Below, piece after piece: positions 47,220 through 59,639 of a DNA stretch of 64,000 bases. Origin of the DNA: Chrysomallon squamiferum (Eukaryota > Mollusca > Gastropoda > Neomphalida > Peltospiridae); assembly GCA_012295275.1 (NCBI GenBank), contig CM022677.1, positions 7,849,922 through 7,913,921 of the forward strand, read 5' to 3'. Within the stretch, counting starts at the first letter, position 1, and each line of letters begins with the position of its first letter. The position numbers and the translations under genes were made by a program. Under the pieces are notes generated by a model. It did no database searches. It saw only the letters and a list, made by a program, of their open reading frames with translations, and was not told where the DNA came from.

Positions 47220-47640
47220 TTGGACTACGTGGACCAGAAGGAAGCAGCCAAAAAAAAAAACAACAACAGCAACAGCCAAGAGCAGAACAAGCAGGACGGC
47301 AAACAACACGGACCCGGTGATGGCTGAGAGATTGTGCCGGAGACCACAGGGGGCGAATTGCGACTGCGAAACATCGGTACCGACTCGTTACGATCCGATA
47401 TGCTGGACACTCCCTTGTGTCCTGCAATTGTGGCGAGAACCACCTACCCAAAACTCTTTTCTGCGACGGACACTCCCGCTGACCTGTCAGAAAGCTTGCC
47501 CGTCGCAGACGGTTCTTTCACAACAGCTTGCTCTGATTAGCACGTTAATTTTTTTCCATTCCATTCGATCCAACTCGATTACAGATTAACCATCCCGTCG
47601 CAGAAAGCACACCAATTTGAAAGTGGTCCAAGATTTTCTG
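47220..47640 (+). pseudogene. GC-richer open region, possible retroelement gag start
   Basis: A GC-rich island with an open frame from 47,334 to 47,540: ELRLRNIGTDSLRSDMLDTP, ARTTYPKLFSATDTPADLSE. About 70 bases later PRFSGKPKELC appears, resembling the F-x-G-x-x-x-E-L start of gypsy-type gag capsid regions. The assignment rests on that short resemblance and on base composition. It could instead be a real host exon. Confidence 0.35.
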
Positions 47641-48390
47641 GTAAACCTAAAGAATTATGTTAACAATTATTGTCGGAGATTGGGTACATCTCATTAACTG
47701 TTTATATCTTTTCATAGTTTTGAAGAAAAAATGCCATGTGCATTAACTTTAACTTAATATTTATAGTTACTTTTATTATGTATTAATAAATATAGTATAA
47801 AAAATAATAATACTTAATTCAGTGTTTATATATTAGTTTACATTATATTTCTTATTAAAATTTTGTCATTTATTAAAATAGAAATATATTTTAAAGTCAA
47901 AATGTAAAAGTATATTTACTTTTGTTTTCTAATAAATTTTAAAAATATTTTAAAAAAGAAATAAATAAAAGAGAAAAATCCCAGGTCTTGTAATCTTTTC
48001 CTGTGCCTTTTCTCAGCTTAAAAAAATCACATTAATTAATATTTCTCCGTATTTCTCTAAATCTCTTTATAGAAAAATAATACTTCCTTCTCTGACTCTC
48101 TCTATGTTGCACAGTTTACATAATAAAATATCCAAGTAACATTATATATGTTATTATTTTTATTATGCAGGCATCATTATCCTTAGAAAACACACGTATT
48201 ATTAATAAAATATAAACACGATTTTTTTTCCGCTCTGCTGCTAGTCGTGTTATCTCAAGTTACCAGTAAAAAAAGTCTGTGACATCGTTCTTTATTGATA
48301 TGACTAGATTTATAATTTTGGTGAAAGCAGACACAGGAATTAATTATTGGTCATTCTAAAATTCTTCCTGCTATATAAATTAAAATAATC
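47641..48390. other. AT-rich non-coding stretch
   Basis: Nothing recognised. A TTTTTTTT run near 48,222 and A/T words elsewhere. Confidence 0.6.
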
Positions 48391-48392
48391 AC

Positions 48393-48469
48393 CTCTGTTA
48401 CTTGATCCTCCAGTACAGGCTTCTGTGGTTGTGTGAGCACCACCTAGAACAGACCCTGACAATTCAGAT
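48393..48469 (-). CDS. Candidate exon, possibly upstream part of the 38-48 kb gene
   Basis: 77 bp, acatttcttgcacag acceptor to an AGAG/gtgatt donor. The frame reads SELSGSVLGGAHTTTEACTG then GSSNR, serine/glycine/threonine-rich. Strand and position fit the same gene, but about 4.4 kb with the retroelement remnant separates it from the next supported exon. Confidence 0.4.
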
Positions 48470-49300
48470 CTGTGCAAGAAACATATGTCATCAGATATTC
48501 TTATCCAAGGGGGACCACACTGAAAGGATCATAATTTAATATTTTTTTATAATGGTTTTGCTTTTAATCAATAAAAACTAGAATGTCAAATGTTTGAAAG
48601 AAAAACTGATGTTTAATTTAACTAAAGAACTCTGATTTGCACAATGCAAACCTAATCAGTTATTATTAGTAAAGAAAATTTACATTCTAAAAATACTGCC
48701 TTAAGTCAGATGGAAATAACAAATCAGTACACATATAATTTCTTAACCAGTAATATTATAATACATTTTAATATATAAAGTAATAAATTAGTAACAGTAT
48801 AACAGTGATAGCCAAATATCTCTCTTGCCGAGTCTCACAACTAAATGAAAGAACGATAGTTAAAATTATTTAATATTACTGGATGTATACGATATTATAA
48901 TATTGTTGGGAAAGTAAGTGCAGTTAATACTGGTGAAATCACTTTTAGTAAGTTTATTCGAAATGATTTAAGTTTATGAATTTCGAATTGTGATGTTTTT
49001 AAAATAGTATTTCTCATGATAAATATTAATAATTTTGTTGTTGTGTTTTACAGAGTAATTTGTGATCAACATCTACTGCAGGCAGATAGATTACATTAGA
49101 AAATACAGAGATTATATACTGTAGGATCAAAATATTTGTACGCTGTTTTTGCATTGGATTCTCAATAGCAGATACTCCGGGAATAGGGCAACAAAGATCC
49201 TATGTAAGTTAAATGGTGAAACAACTGTTACCTAATTAAATTACCAGTTTCAGCAGATGAAGTGACTGTGAAAGGTTTTAAGTGAGCTCCCTTTACGAAA
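48470..49300. other. Non-coding stretch
   Basis: No exon-like block recognised on either strand. Confidence 0.5.
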
Positions 49301-49339
49301 CTTTGTTTACGCAACTTCCACCAGCTTTGTGTAGGGACG

Positions 49340-49420
49340 CCAATAACACTGTCGTCACAGCGCGTAATTGACGTCACAAACCCGAGCCAAATACGATGGC
49401 AGGTGCCCGGAATACCAACA
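49340..49420. promoter_or_regulatory. CpG-containing patch with CRE palindrome
   Basis: Contains gtcgtcacagcgcgtaattg followed by tgacgtca (49,369-49,377), the consensus cAMP-response element, and a ctgattggtt inverted CCAAT box close by at 49,420-49,430. CpG content stands out locally. Such a cluster often marks a promoter; the minus-strand exon at 48,469 lies about 0.9 kb away on the correct side. No transcript evidence is available. Confidence 0.4.
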
Positions 49421-49439
49421 TCTGATTGGTTAAACTAAT

Positions 49440-49564
49440 GTTTATATAAACAATGTAGATGTTTTTATTTATTTATTTATTAAATTATTAATTTATTAAT
49501 TATTAAAAACAGTGTAAATTAAATTTTATTTTCTAAAGAGATACTCTCATGATATTAAACTGAA

Positions 49565-49604
<40 letters not shown>

Positions 49605-50151
49605 ATCTTTGCTAACAAATATTTTTAGGTGATACTCTGTAAAAATATAGTCTAAGCACATTTTAGATATTTTCTCAGAAGAGTGTTAGTATATTAAACA
49701 GACAGCTTAGTAATTTTACATTACTATAATTAATTCTGAAAATAAGCTGAGGCCAGGTGATCTCTGAGCCTGTTAGTTTATAGATTAACCATAACAGCAT
49801 TGTTAAAAATGTGAGTTTTTGTGTGTGTGTGTGTGTGTGTGTGTTCTTTTATTCAACATTTCATTCATATTTCATTTTATTTTAATTTCTTACTATTAAT
49901 TTTTATTATTTTTATTTTTTAGTGAACGTGTTCATACTCTGACTGGAAAGGAAGTAATACTTTGGATGTCAAATGGCAGGTCAAAAACAAAAAATTGAAC
50001 CTTTCTTTAAAAATATGGTATAAGAGATGTTTTTTGTTTTACCACTATTATTACTAGTAGTAATAGTAGTAGAACTGTATTACTATTGTATTTATCATTA
50101 TTACTACTACTACTATTCTTCTTCTTCTTCTTATTATTATTATTAATATTG

Positions 50152-50221
<70 letters not shown>

Positions 50222-50490
50222 TTTTATTTTTCTCTTTCTCATATATCTCCGTTTCTTTTTCTTTAGCAAGAAATAATATTACACAGGTTATTCTGATATT
50301 TATTGATCTACATTTAATTGTTACATGAAATTTATATTCATAAGTCTTATTTATATACAGTAAAACATTTATTTTATTAAGCAGGTGAAAATTCTGGATT
50401 TTATATAGGGAATAGGATGCTGGCAATCTCAGTACACTTTTGAGAGTAAACATTTAAGTATATTATAAATAAATCAATTTATAAGTAATC
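49440..50490. other. Non-coding stretch with TTA and GT microsatellites
   Basis: TTA runs at 49,567-49,602 and 50,132-50,222 and a GT run near 49,820-49,843. The leucine-rich frame at 50,086 is a microsatellite product. Confidence 0.8.
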
Positions 50491-50495
50491 AGTGA

Positions 50496-50745
50496 AATAT
50501 ATTTTGATATGATGAAATATATTTTGATATAATTAAGTATTTTTGATATAATTAACTATTTTTTGATATGATTGGATATATTTTGATATAATTAAGTATT
50601 TTTGATATAATTAACTATTTTTTGATATGATTGGATATATTTTGATATAATTAAGTAGTTTTGATATAATTAAATATATTGTGATATGATTAAATGTATA
50701 TTGATACAATTGAGTATTTTTTATATGATTTCATAATTTCTCATT
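50496..50745. repeat. AT-rich tandem repeat (ttttgatataattaa subunits)
   Basis: Subunits of about 20 bp, ttttgatataattaagtatt and variants, arranged in a higher-order unit of about 60 bp present two to three times. Very AT-rich. Confidence 0.88.
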
Positions 50746-50799
50746 TAATTATATTATAAATAAATCATTTTATTATTATTTTATATTTGTATTTAGTTT

Positions 50800-51910
50800 T
50801 TATCTTTCTCTGATAACATTACGCGGCCAAATAAAAAATTTGAAGTAATTTTTATGTCCGCTCTCAGAACAGTTCTAATGAAACTAAGAGAATAGCGTCA
50901 AACATAAACAGGAAGCTTCCGTTTTTACAGAAAAATAAAAACAGAATAAAAAAATAAAGATATTACTGTTGTTATTGTTCTGCTATTGATAACAAGAGGA
51001 CTTTGACAAATTTGGTGTCTGCTTTATTGTTATATAGATTATTACTGGTGAAGCGGTTATATTGATATCTAATGTAATAAGAGAACTTCAGGTATAATCA
51101 GAAATATAAAGTATATTAACTATACAAATTGCGCTGATGTAAACTTCGTCATGAATGTAATGAAAAAATTAAATAACAAGTTAACCTTGTTTGTTCTCAG
51201 CTAATCAGTACACACTATCTTGATTCAAGGGAATTAACTCTGATATTTTTAAATATAACCCGATATAAATATACGATATTAATAAAATATGAGATTAACA
51301 TTTCTCAACATACTTAACTACAAACTCTAAATATCACTGCTCATAATTAATTCTCATCTTTTTTATTTTATAAGTAATTAAACCGCTTATTTTCATAACG
51401 CCATGTAGAATTATCATTTATAACTGTCAGTAATATCTAATAGATTAACTATGCTTATCAATATTTCCTGTAGTCTTTATAATATTTAAGATCCAAGTAC
51501 AGTAAATTTACGCCTTTCTATCATATGATTTAGAATTAGCGAAGTAAAATATCACGTTACGTTTAATAAAACGGACACTTCAAAGCGGTATCTGAAGTTA
51601 GTTGCACAATGATCTGCTGTGTGTGTTTTTCAGTGAAACATGTTCCTAGTGTTTATAAAAGGTCATACTGTATGAGCCCTCTTTATTTCTCGATATATTT
51701 TTGAGTCACATACAAAGCTACTGTTATTTATAAAACATTATAACACGGAAGATCCATCTTTCTGAATGTTTACAGTGAAAACATACCTGTAATTTTCAGT
51801 AAAATTTGTCGTATAACTAAATTAATATTATCTCATTCAAGAAGGATAGTTGAGAAATTCAGAAATAAAGAGGCCTTAATTCAGAAATAAAGAGATAATT
51901 AAATACTGAT
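50800..51910 (-). repeat. Inverted duplication C, right arm
   Basis: Partner of 18,500-19,550. Ends just before a short local tandem of aaataaagag near 51,860-51,900. Confidence 0.85.
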
Positions 51911-52075
51911 TTTCTTTTTCTAGACAGGTGTGTGTAGAAAAGCTGAGGTTACATTTTTAGATATTAGCAAATAATTAATTATATATGAAGTGATATTCAT
52001 TTTAATATTTCTAGTTGAGAAGTACAGCTTGATCCACAGAATATACTGAATGGTATCCTGAAAGATATATATATA

Positions 52076-52164
<89 letters not shown>

Positions 52165-52860
52165 CTGAAGACATATTCAAAATCGGAAAAAAATTCGCTC
52201 AGCTGAAGTTTGTCAAATTCACTTAATAAAAGTTAATACACTCATCTAATTTAATTCGACGATTTGTTTACTATGAGAAATAATTTGACTAATCTGAAAC
52301 TCAGCAACATTTTCAGATTTATTCTAAACTGAGAAACAAAAGGCAAGACACAAATAGTTATTAAAATTATTTTTTATAACTGAGGGGCAACATTATCAGT
52401 GTAAATAGCGGCATTCTTAAGTAAAACTGTTATTTATTTTTACTTGCTTATAATTATGTGATGTTATATAATTTATTCGTGTATACAGCGGTATACTTAA
52501 TTAAAAATATCACTTTATTTTTACTTGTTTATAATTAATGTTACATAATTTATTCGTTTAATTAGCAGTATCCTTAATTAAAACTATCTTCTTATTTTAT
52601 AATTATTTTATGAAATATAGTAAACTGCGCTCTTTTTTAGAAAATAAACTGATACCTTTTTATACGTAATGGAATATCATTTAAATTTTCTTCTATTTTT
52701 TTTTTTTTATAAACAATAATAATAATAATAATCATAATAACTGAAACAAAAATTTAAAAATTTAAAGTAAACTCTATATGATGCTCCTAAAATACAGGTA
52801 TTCTCTATAATCGATGTTCTTACTTGAAATTATCATTTTAATATGTAGTGATATATAATT
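51911..52860. other. Non-coding stretch with TTA and poly-T
   Basis: A compound microsatellite TA-TTA-T spans 52,068-52,164. The rest is AT-rich; near 52,440-52,560 the phrase tttacttg(c/t)ttataatta is repeated about every 100 bp, perhaps a weak tandem repeat. Confidence 0.65.
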
Positions 52861-53832
52861 TATGACGTTAATAGGAGGTAAGTATGTAGAGAAGGTACAG
52901 ATTAATAATCTGGTCTAAAACTGTATGAGATGTAGGTATTATAAAGGAGAAGTTCAGTGGGCGCGAGATTATACTGATAAATAAGAATAACAGCTAATAA
53001 AAAACGAAAAGGGATAATGAGGAGTAAACCAATAACGTTAGCAACTCGCCGGTATGATGGCAATGACGCCGATATTAATAGAAATATTAATAACATACTT
53101 TAATATAGAATGCGCACGTTACAAAATAAGAATAAAAGCGAATAAAAAGCGAAAAAGAATAGTGAAGTGTACACCAAGACATTAAGAACAATGCTGGAAC
53201 TACGGCAATGACAGTCTCATTAATAGAACGAGTAATGATATTTTTTAACGTAGGATGTGATAATAGGATTGCAATAGTTAATAAAAGGCAAAAGAATAAG
53301 GTGAAATACAACGAGAACATTAAGAACAACTCAGTAACGACGGTAATGATGGTGTATTAATAGAGATAACAATAACATATTTTTGTATAGGACGGGCACG
53401 GTGAGAAAATAAGAATAACATAGAATAAAAAACGAAAAGGAGTACACCAGTAACGACAGGAACAATCACCGTATCACGGGAACGTCGGCGACATTAATAG
53501 AAATTACAATAATATATTTTAATAGGTGATGCGCCTGCTCAGAAAGTATAATACAAATAATAATAATAACAACAACAACAATAATTAGTGAAAAGAGCTA
53601 AAGAATAACGAGAATATATTCTAATATATCAGAAAATTGTGAGAAAATTTTATATGACAAACACGGAGGTGCACTCCATCGTATCTGAAAAACATCCGAA
53701 GGTCAGCGAGTGCAACGTGAAAAGTCTACTCAGCCACAGAAGAGAAACAAGAATTATCTTAAACAACAAGAGCCGCGCATTTATTATTTCAAAATACTAA
53801 TTAATAAAATATTTGACAAATAATAATAATAA

Positions 53833-53863
<31 letters not shown>

Positions 53864-54200
53864 AAGAAGAACAACAACAACAACAACAATAATAATCATA
53901 ATCATAAAATCAACAAATATTTTTTAGTGATAGTACTAAATAATAATTTTCCTTAAACGTTTTACTTTCGCGTTCGATGTGAATAATTATATAAAATTAT
54001 TCACTTCGAACGTTGAAAACAACGCTGTTACGTTGGTAGCGACGGCGACATTAATAGACATATTAATAATATAGGATGTACACACTGAGATGGAAAGAAT
54101 AATAGCTCATAAAAAGAGAAAAAGAATATTGATAAGTACACCTAGAATATTAGGAACAAACCCTTTCCGACGGCAACGACGGCAACTCTACTGTTCTTAT
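52860..54200. repeat. Satellite S, right array (about 135-bp unit)
   Basis: Same unit and orientation as 1,000-1,640. The cattaatagaa marker appears near 53,070, 53,219, 53,354, 53,491 and 54,050. The phrase gcgaataaaaagcgaaaaag also recurs. Interrupted near 53,540-53,990 by AAT, AAG and AAC trinucleotide runs (53,831-53,895). Confidence 0.82.
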
Positions 54201-54940
54201 AGTTTTTAACCGTTACATACTTAAATGAATATCTCTAACAGTCATATATATTATTTAATTTATTATTATTGTTATAATTAATATTCGGTATGTGTTTTCG
54301 TTCCCCTTAACTTTTACAATTTAATTATTGAAAACAGAAAATGATGCTGCCCGACTGAAATAACAATGTAAGGACAAATTCAGGTAATATTTTTATTTTC
54401 ATTTTATTTATTTATTTATTTTATATTATTATATATATATATATATATATTTTTTTTTTTAGGTACTTTAATGCGTCCATATATGCTAATCAACATTAAT
54501 TTCAACAAATAAAAATAAAACAAATAAAAGACTGGAATCAGACTTTTAATCGGTTCCTTGTTAGATATTCTGCAAAATAAATTGAAGTCGAAATTCTGAA
54601 ATTCTTTGATTGAGGGTCTAGGGGAAGTAAATCTAAGTAATAACACGACAATACCGCTAAGATACGAGGTATCTAAGCAAGTTTGTAACTTGAAAAATAA
54701 TAAGAAAATCCTGAAATAATTGTCTTTGGATGGAAAATAAAATGTAGAAGCCAACTTCTATACTATGGTATAGTATCTAAGTTTATATATTTTATCTACT
54801 CATAATAACGTTATTTGAATTCTTGATTGAAAGTAAAACGTAGAAGCCAACTTCTATCTAAGTTTATATATTTTATCTACTCATAATGACGTTTGAAAAT
54901 TTTGTTTAAGTTGAAAAACTAGTTACGAAAGCCGCATTAC
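54201..54940. other. Non-coding stretch with a short direct repeat
   Basis: The phrase gtagaagccaacttctat occurs near 54,744 and again near 54,841, each followed by ctaagtttatatattttatc, a local duplication of about 95 bp spacing. The minus-strand frame 54,416-54,754 has no recognisable motif. Confidence 0.6.
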
Positions 54941-54949
54941 ATCGTGGTT

Positions 54950-55090
54950 TGGAAAATGAACAGCCATCTTTATCTTTTTCAGTGTAAATCATAAAAAGTT
55001 CAGAAAACAGATCTAAAATAATTGAATTTGGGAATTTAAAAACTTCCGTAAGCTCACGGAAACCTCCGATCAAAATCCAAGATGGCAGCG
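54950..55090. promoter_or_regulatory. Possible bidirectional start region with paired YY1-like sites
   Basis: On the plus strand ccaagatggcagcg (55,076-55,089) and on the minus strand aaagatggctgttc (near 54,958-54,971) both resemble the aagatggcggc YY1 site, which in animals often overlaps the start codon of divergently transcribed genes. The 110 bases between contain several CpG. Inference from sequence only. Confidence 0.35.
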
Positions 55091-55198
55091 TCGAACGCCG
55101 ATCTGTTTTTACAAACTTTTAAACACGTGTTGTTGTTATCAAACATAAAGAAGAACGCAGATTACCTCATCTGTATTTCAGTAAAAGAAATGTTCTAA
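55082..55198 (+). CDS. Short ORF or first exon MAASNADLFLQ
   Basis: Starts ATG in a strong context (caagATGg) overlapping a YY1-like site and reads MAASNADLFLQTFKHVLLLS then NIKKNADYLICISVKEMF before TAA, 38 codons. The composition is protein-like and unlike the surrounding AT runs. A gtaaaa donor occurs after ICIS, so it may instead be a first exon spliced to unseen exons. No family recognised. Confidence 0.4.
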   Translation: MAASNADLFLQTFKHVLLLSNIKKNADYLICISVKEMF

Positions 55199-55199
55199 T

Positions 55200-56815
55200 A
55201 ATTTATAATAATTATTATTATTATCACGATGATTACTATGATTATAATTATTCTTATTTAAATTTGATATTGATACTACTACTACTACTACTAATAATAA
55301 TAATGATAATAATAATCATCATCAAAATTTAATTTTTTTTTTTTTTCAAAACTGTTCATTTGGACTCTGTAATTTGTATTATTTCATTATCTTGTTACTA
55401 TTTCAGTAATATTTTATTTGATGACATTTTATTATTTTTCTGTCTTTTTCTATAATTTATTTATTTAATTTATTTTTTTATGTATTTTAAATATATACTT
55501 CTGTGTGCATGTGTGTGTGTATTTCTTCTTGTCTTTTATTCTTCTAATTTCTTCTTATTCCTGTGTTATTCATATTTCTTCATTTGTTTTTATTTGTTTT
55601 CATTTTTGTGTTTTCTTTAAAGTTATTTTATTGTCTATTTTATAAACAATTTTTTATTGTTTATTGTTTATTGTTATTTTTCTATATTGTAATTTTTTCA
55701 TAATCTTCTTTTTCTTCTTGTCTGTATTTATTTTTAGTTATTTTAATGATAAGCAAGATTTTTGTAATAATACAATTTACTTATTATTTTTCAGTCTCCC
55801 AGTTTCTGTACATAATTCTTATTATTCTTTCTGTTTGTTTCTTTATATTTTAAATTCTTAATTTTTATTTTAATGAATTTTATTGTTTATTTATTATTTT
55901 GTTTTTATTATTATTTTTGTTGTTTTGAAGCTACTGACCATTCTTACTCTTGTTAATTTTCTCCTTTGTTTCTTTTTGTTTCTTATCTTCATTTCCTAGT
56001 TTCTGCATTTTCTTATATGTTACCATTATTTGTTATTTACTTATTTTTTCCTGACATCACTTAAAATGACTATATTATTTCTTTTTGTTCTTTAGTTGTC
56101 TTTCTTTTATCATTTTAATTTCTTTTGTTTTGTTTTTTAATTTTGTTCTCCTGCTCATTTTATTTGAAGAATTAGAATTATTTTCTTTTTATTATTATGT
56201 ATGTATATGTATTTATATTATTATTATAATTTTAATTTTAATTTGATTTATTTATTTATTTATTTATAGTATTAATATTTTCAATCTCTTAACTGCATCT
56301 CCATCTTTCAATTTTATTTGATTATTTATTTATTTAGTTATTATTATTACTGTAATTATTATTTTTTTTTACAATCTAGTTTTAATTCTTTTTATCATTA
56401 TATTTCTTCTTCAGTGGGGAGCAGACTTCTTTTTTAGTGTTTTATTAAAACAAGTTATCTAGTAATATCTCAGAGAATTAATATTTTTGTTACTAGTGTA
56501 GATGTTCTGTTTTCCTAATTCAAAACCTGTTTCCATTGATGATGTTGTATTTCTAGTGTTTGCCGAACAAACCCAAACAATAATGAAGTTGTAAACTTGT
56601 CAATATATTTTGTTTTCTGAAAATATTATTATTAGTGATTTTTTTAGAACCAGTATTATTCTTATAACTTGTTTGTTACTATTAGTGTATTTTAAATAGA
56701 TATCAATGATTTGGATAAATATTTTTTATTTATATTCACTTAATGTTTTCTCTTAATTTCAAGGTCTGCCCTCTGTTTATATATATATATATATAATTTT
56801 CTATGTTTTTTTTAT
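55200..56815. other. Very AT-rich, T-rich non-coding stretch
   Basis: Built of ttatt, tttct and tttgttt words with ACT/AAT trinucleotides near 55,275-55,325. Parts (56,180-56,400) correspond loosely to the 30.9-31.2 kb intron in duplication B. No exon seen. Confidence 0.65.
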
Positions 56816-56821
56816 TTCCAC

Positions 56822-56925
56822 AGAACTAACATGGGTTTCACATCATTGAAAAAGAAACAGCAGTCAGCACCAACAACATCATACCACCATTAGACTGAGA
56901 CAAACTGACAGTCAGATTTTAAAAC
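56822..56925 (+). pseudogene. Truncated copy of the MGFTSLKKKQQS exon
   Basis: After a ttccacag acceptor it keeps MGFTSLKKKQQSAPTT, then loses three bases and shifts; the remaining two thirds of the exon are gone. The left copy is open for about 105 codons. Confidence 0.75.
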
Positions 56926-57649
56926 CTTTAAAAATATTCAGGTAAATATGTCTGTAAATATGTCTTAGTCTGTCTGTTTCTCTCTCTGCCTGCCTCCCTA
57001 TTTATTTATTTTATTTCTATCTCTCTCTGCTTTTCTGTTTGTCTGTATTTCTTTCCTTGAAAATGTTCAGATAAATATGTTTGTCTTTCTTACTATGTCT
57101 CTACTTACTATATACTTAAATGTTTTTCTGTCTGTATCTTTATGTATCATTTGTTATTTGTTCCTAATTATCATGTTTTTAGTTTTCTTTCTTTTTTCTT
57201 CCTTTCTTTCCTTTATGTGTTTTAAAAATTATTTTGAAAGTTGTAATATTTTGAAGTATAACAAAGATAGAAAATATTATATATTATCTTTCTGTAAGTT
57301 TTCTTTTGATAGTTCTGAACATAAATAGCTTTAGAATCAGTAATTTAAATAATTTTAAATTTATTTATAGTTTTAATTTATAAAAATGCTCTTAAAACAA
57401 TTTGATTATTTCTAGTTTATTTATTTTTATTTATTTATAAATCTTTCTGCCTATCTTCTGTCTATCTATTTGATGTATCTATCTATCTATCATTTATTTA
57501 TTTTCTTATTATTTTCAATTTATTTAAAATATAATCATACTGAATTACATAATATTCGCATTAATTATTATCAACCTTTTCATTATTTTTGTAAAATTAC
57601 AACCTACTAAATAATTTAGTGTTCTGTATTTTCATTATTTTTTTTAACT

Positions 57650-57775
57650 AGGTTTTAAATTTATCAGGAAACAGTTTTGGATCCCAGGCTTTCCGAGCTG
57701 TGTGTTTGCAATGTGTTCTAACACAACAGTGATCTTCCTTAGCCTCACTACCAACAAAACAGAATGCTGTGAGTA
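57650..57775 (+). pseudogene. Frameshifted copy of the 40-codon exon
   Basis: Keeps GNSFGSQAFRAVCL, then lacks one G relative to the left copy, which puts TAA in frame. The donor gtgagt is preserved. Confidence 0.78.
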
Positions 57776-57789
57776 AACTTAAAAATAGT

Positions 57790-58271
57790 GACTTTCAACA
57801 CACTAAAGCTATAAACAGTAACTATTACTATTATATATCTATATTTACTGTGTCTGTTACGGCTATTTCTACTGTTGTTAATATTATTTTTACTTTTATT
57901 ATTACATCTACTACTACTACTACTACTCTGGTGTCTGCAGTTATTTACTACCTCTACATATCATATCTACTTGTACTATACAACCTAAGCTAATTCTACC
58001 ACAGTTATCACTATCACTACTACTAGTACTGTTTTACTAATACTACAAACTATTACTACTACTAATACTGCTTTACTAATACTACACACTATTACCACTA
58101 GTACTACAACTAGTCCTGTTACTACTAATTATTACCACTATTACTGATACTAGTACGATTACCACTAATACTACAACTATTACTACTCCTGATACTATTA
58201 GCACTAATACTACAACTACAAATTCTGCTGCTGCTGTTACTACTACAACTTTTCTTTATCTGCCACTATTT

Positions 58272-58326
<55 letters not shown>

Positions 58327-58330
58327 GATA
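57790..58330. repeat. Degenerate ACT trinucleotide array and CT run
   Basis: Counterpart of the 28.44-29.27 kb array. A clean CT run occupies 58,272-58,322. Open frames are artefacts. Confidence 0.88.
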
Positions 58331-58639
58331 CTCTGTCTCTCTTTTCCTTTCTGTCTTTCTCTCTCTGTCTCTATACTGATACTATTTCTCTTTATTGCTC
58401 TCTCTCTCTCTCTCTCTCTCATTCTCTGTGTGTGTGTGTGTGCGTGTGAGTTATTGTATATATGAAATTGTGTGTTGTGCAGGTGTGTATGTTTTTATAT
58501 GGCTATATGCCTGTATAGCATCTATCTTTCTCTTTGTATGTATATAACATTTTAATATTAGAATAATTTCATTATTTAGTTTTATTAACAGAAGCCAGTA
58601 TGTGTGTTATTGTCTGTTTGTGTCAGTCAGTGTAATATA

Positions 58640-58830
58640 AAGATTTGTGTACTGCAGTCATAGAAAGTTCTTCTCTCACTGAACTTAATCAGCAGCAATC
58701 AGGTGGGTGTGTCACTAACTAGTCAATCAGAACTCAGCCTGATTAACCAACCAATCTTCAGACAGAGATCAGCCAATCAGAATTAATTAGCTCAATATTA
58801 TTTTTGTACTCACTATGCTTATTTTAATCA
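58640..58830. repeat. Short repeats with CCAAT-type words
   Basis: The words ccaatcagaattaa, gtcaatcagaactcagcctg and caaccaatctt repeat within about 110 bases. CCAAT-like boxes can be promoter elements, but no gene start is visible nearby and the patch sits in the decayed arm. Confidence 0.4.
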
Positions 58831-58881
58831 CTGTCATTAAATTATGTTCTGCTAATGTAGATTCTGCACATTGTTAATTAC

Positions 58882-58924
<43 letters not shown>

Positions 58925-58948
58925 GTTCTTATTTGTTTTTATTAACAG

Positions 58949-59062
58949 CTGGGATCACTAAATTTTGTACTCAGTTTTTTTCTGCTGTTTTCAATCATCC
59001 AAAGATGACTGCTTTTTGTCTGAACGATGCAAAACTTAACAAACCAAACACTTACTGTTGAA
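58949..59062 (+). pseudogene. Copy of the GITKLSTQ exon
   Basis: Follows a proper acceptor ttattaacag and reads GITKFCTQFFSAVFNHPKMT then AFCLNDAKLN, but an indel near the end shifts the frame and gives a stop. It shows that the acceptor AG existed before it was lost in the left copy. Confidence 0.75.
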
Positions 59063-59089
59063 GGTTAATTTAGATTTGTAAAATAAAAA

Positions 59090-59133
59090 TATATATTACT
59101 CTCTCTCTCTCTTTCTCTCTCTCTGTGTATATA

Positions 59134-59180
<47 letters not shown>

Positions 59181-59195
59181 TACACATACATACAT
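59090..59195. repeat. CT and TA microsatellites
   Basis: A CTCT run at 59,099-59,124 and a TA run at 59,138-59,177. Counterpart of the TA/GA runs near 26,725-26,750. Confidence 0.9.
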
Positions 59196-59639
59196 ACACA
59201 AGTGTATTTCATTCTGTAACTAGGTTTGACAAATTTGTCCTTATTATATTTGTTCTACTTTTTTTTCTTTTTCTCCTGATAGTTAAGATACCGTTACCAG
59301 GTTTGTTAATACAGCTTTTCACATATTTAAGATATTCTAGATTCCAAATCAGTCACAAGTTCTCTATAGGAATAAAGACTGAAAATTGTTGTTTAACCAA
59401 CCAACTATTTGAGTTTCCATGGAAAACTCCTTTCTTTGAAAGATGTGGACATTGGAAATTGTCCTGATCTTTCTGTATCTAACATTAACGATTTAGTTAA
59501 ACTTACTTCAGGTAATTTCTGTTTAAATTTTATAACTTTTTCTAATATTTGAAAAATGATTCTGTATATAATCCTTATCTCTCTGTATCAGACATAGACA
59601 ATTTCGTTAAACCATATGCTAAGAATATTAAACTCTGTG

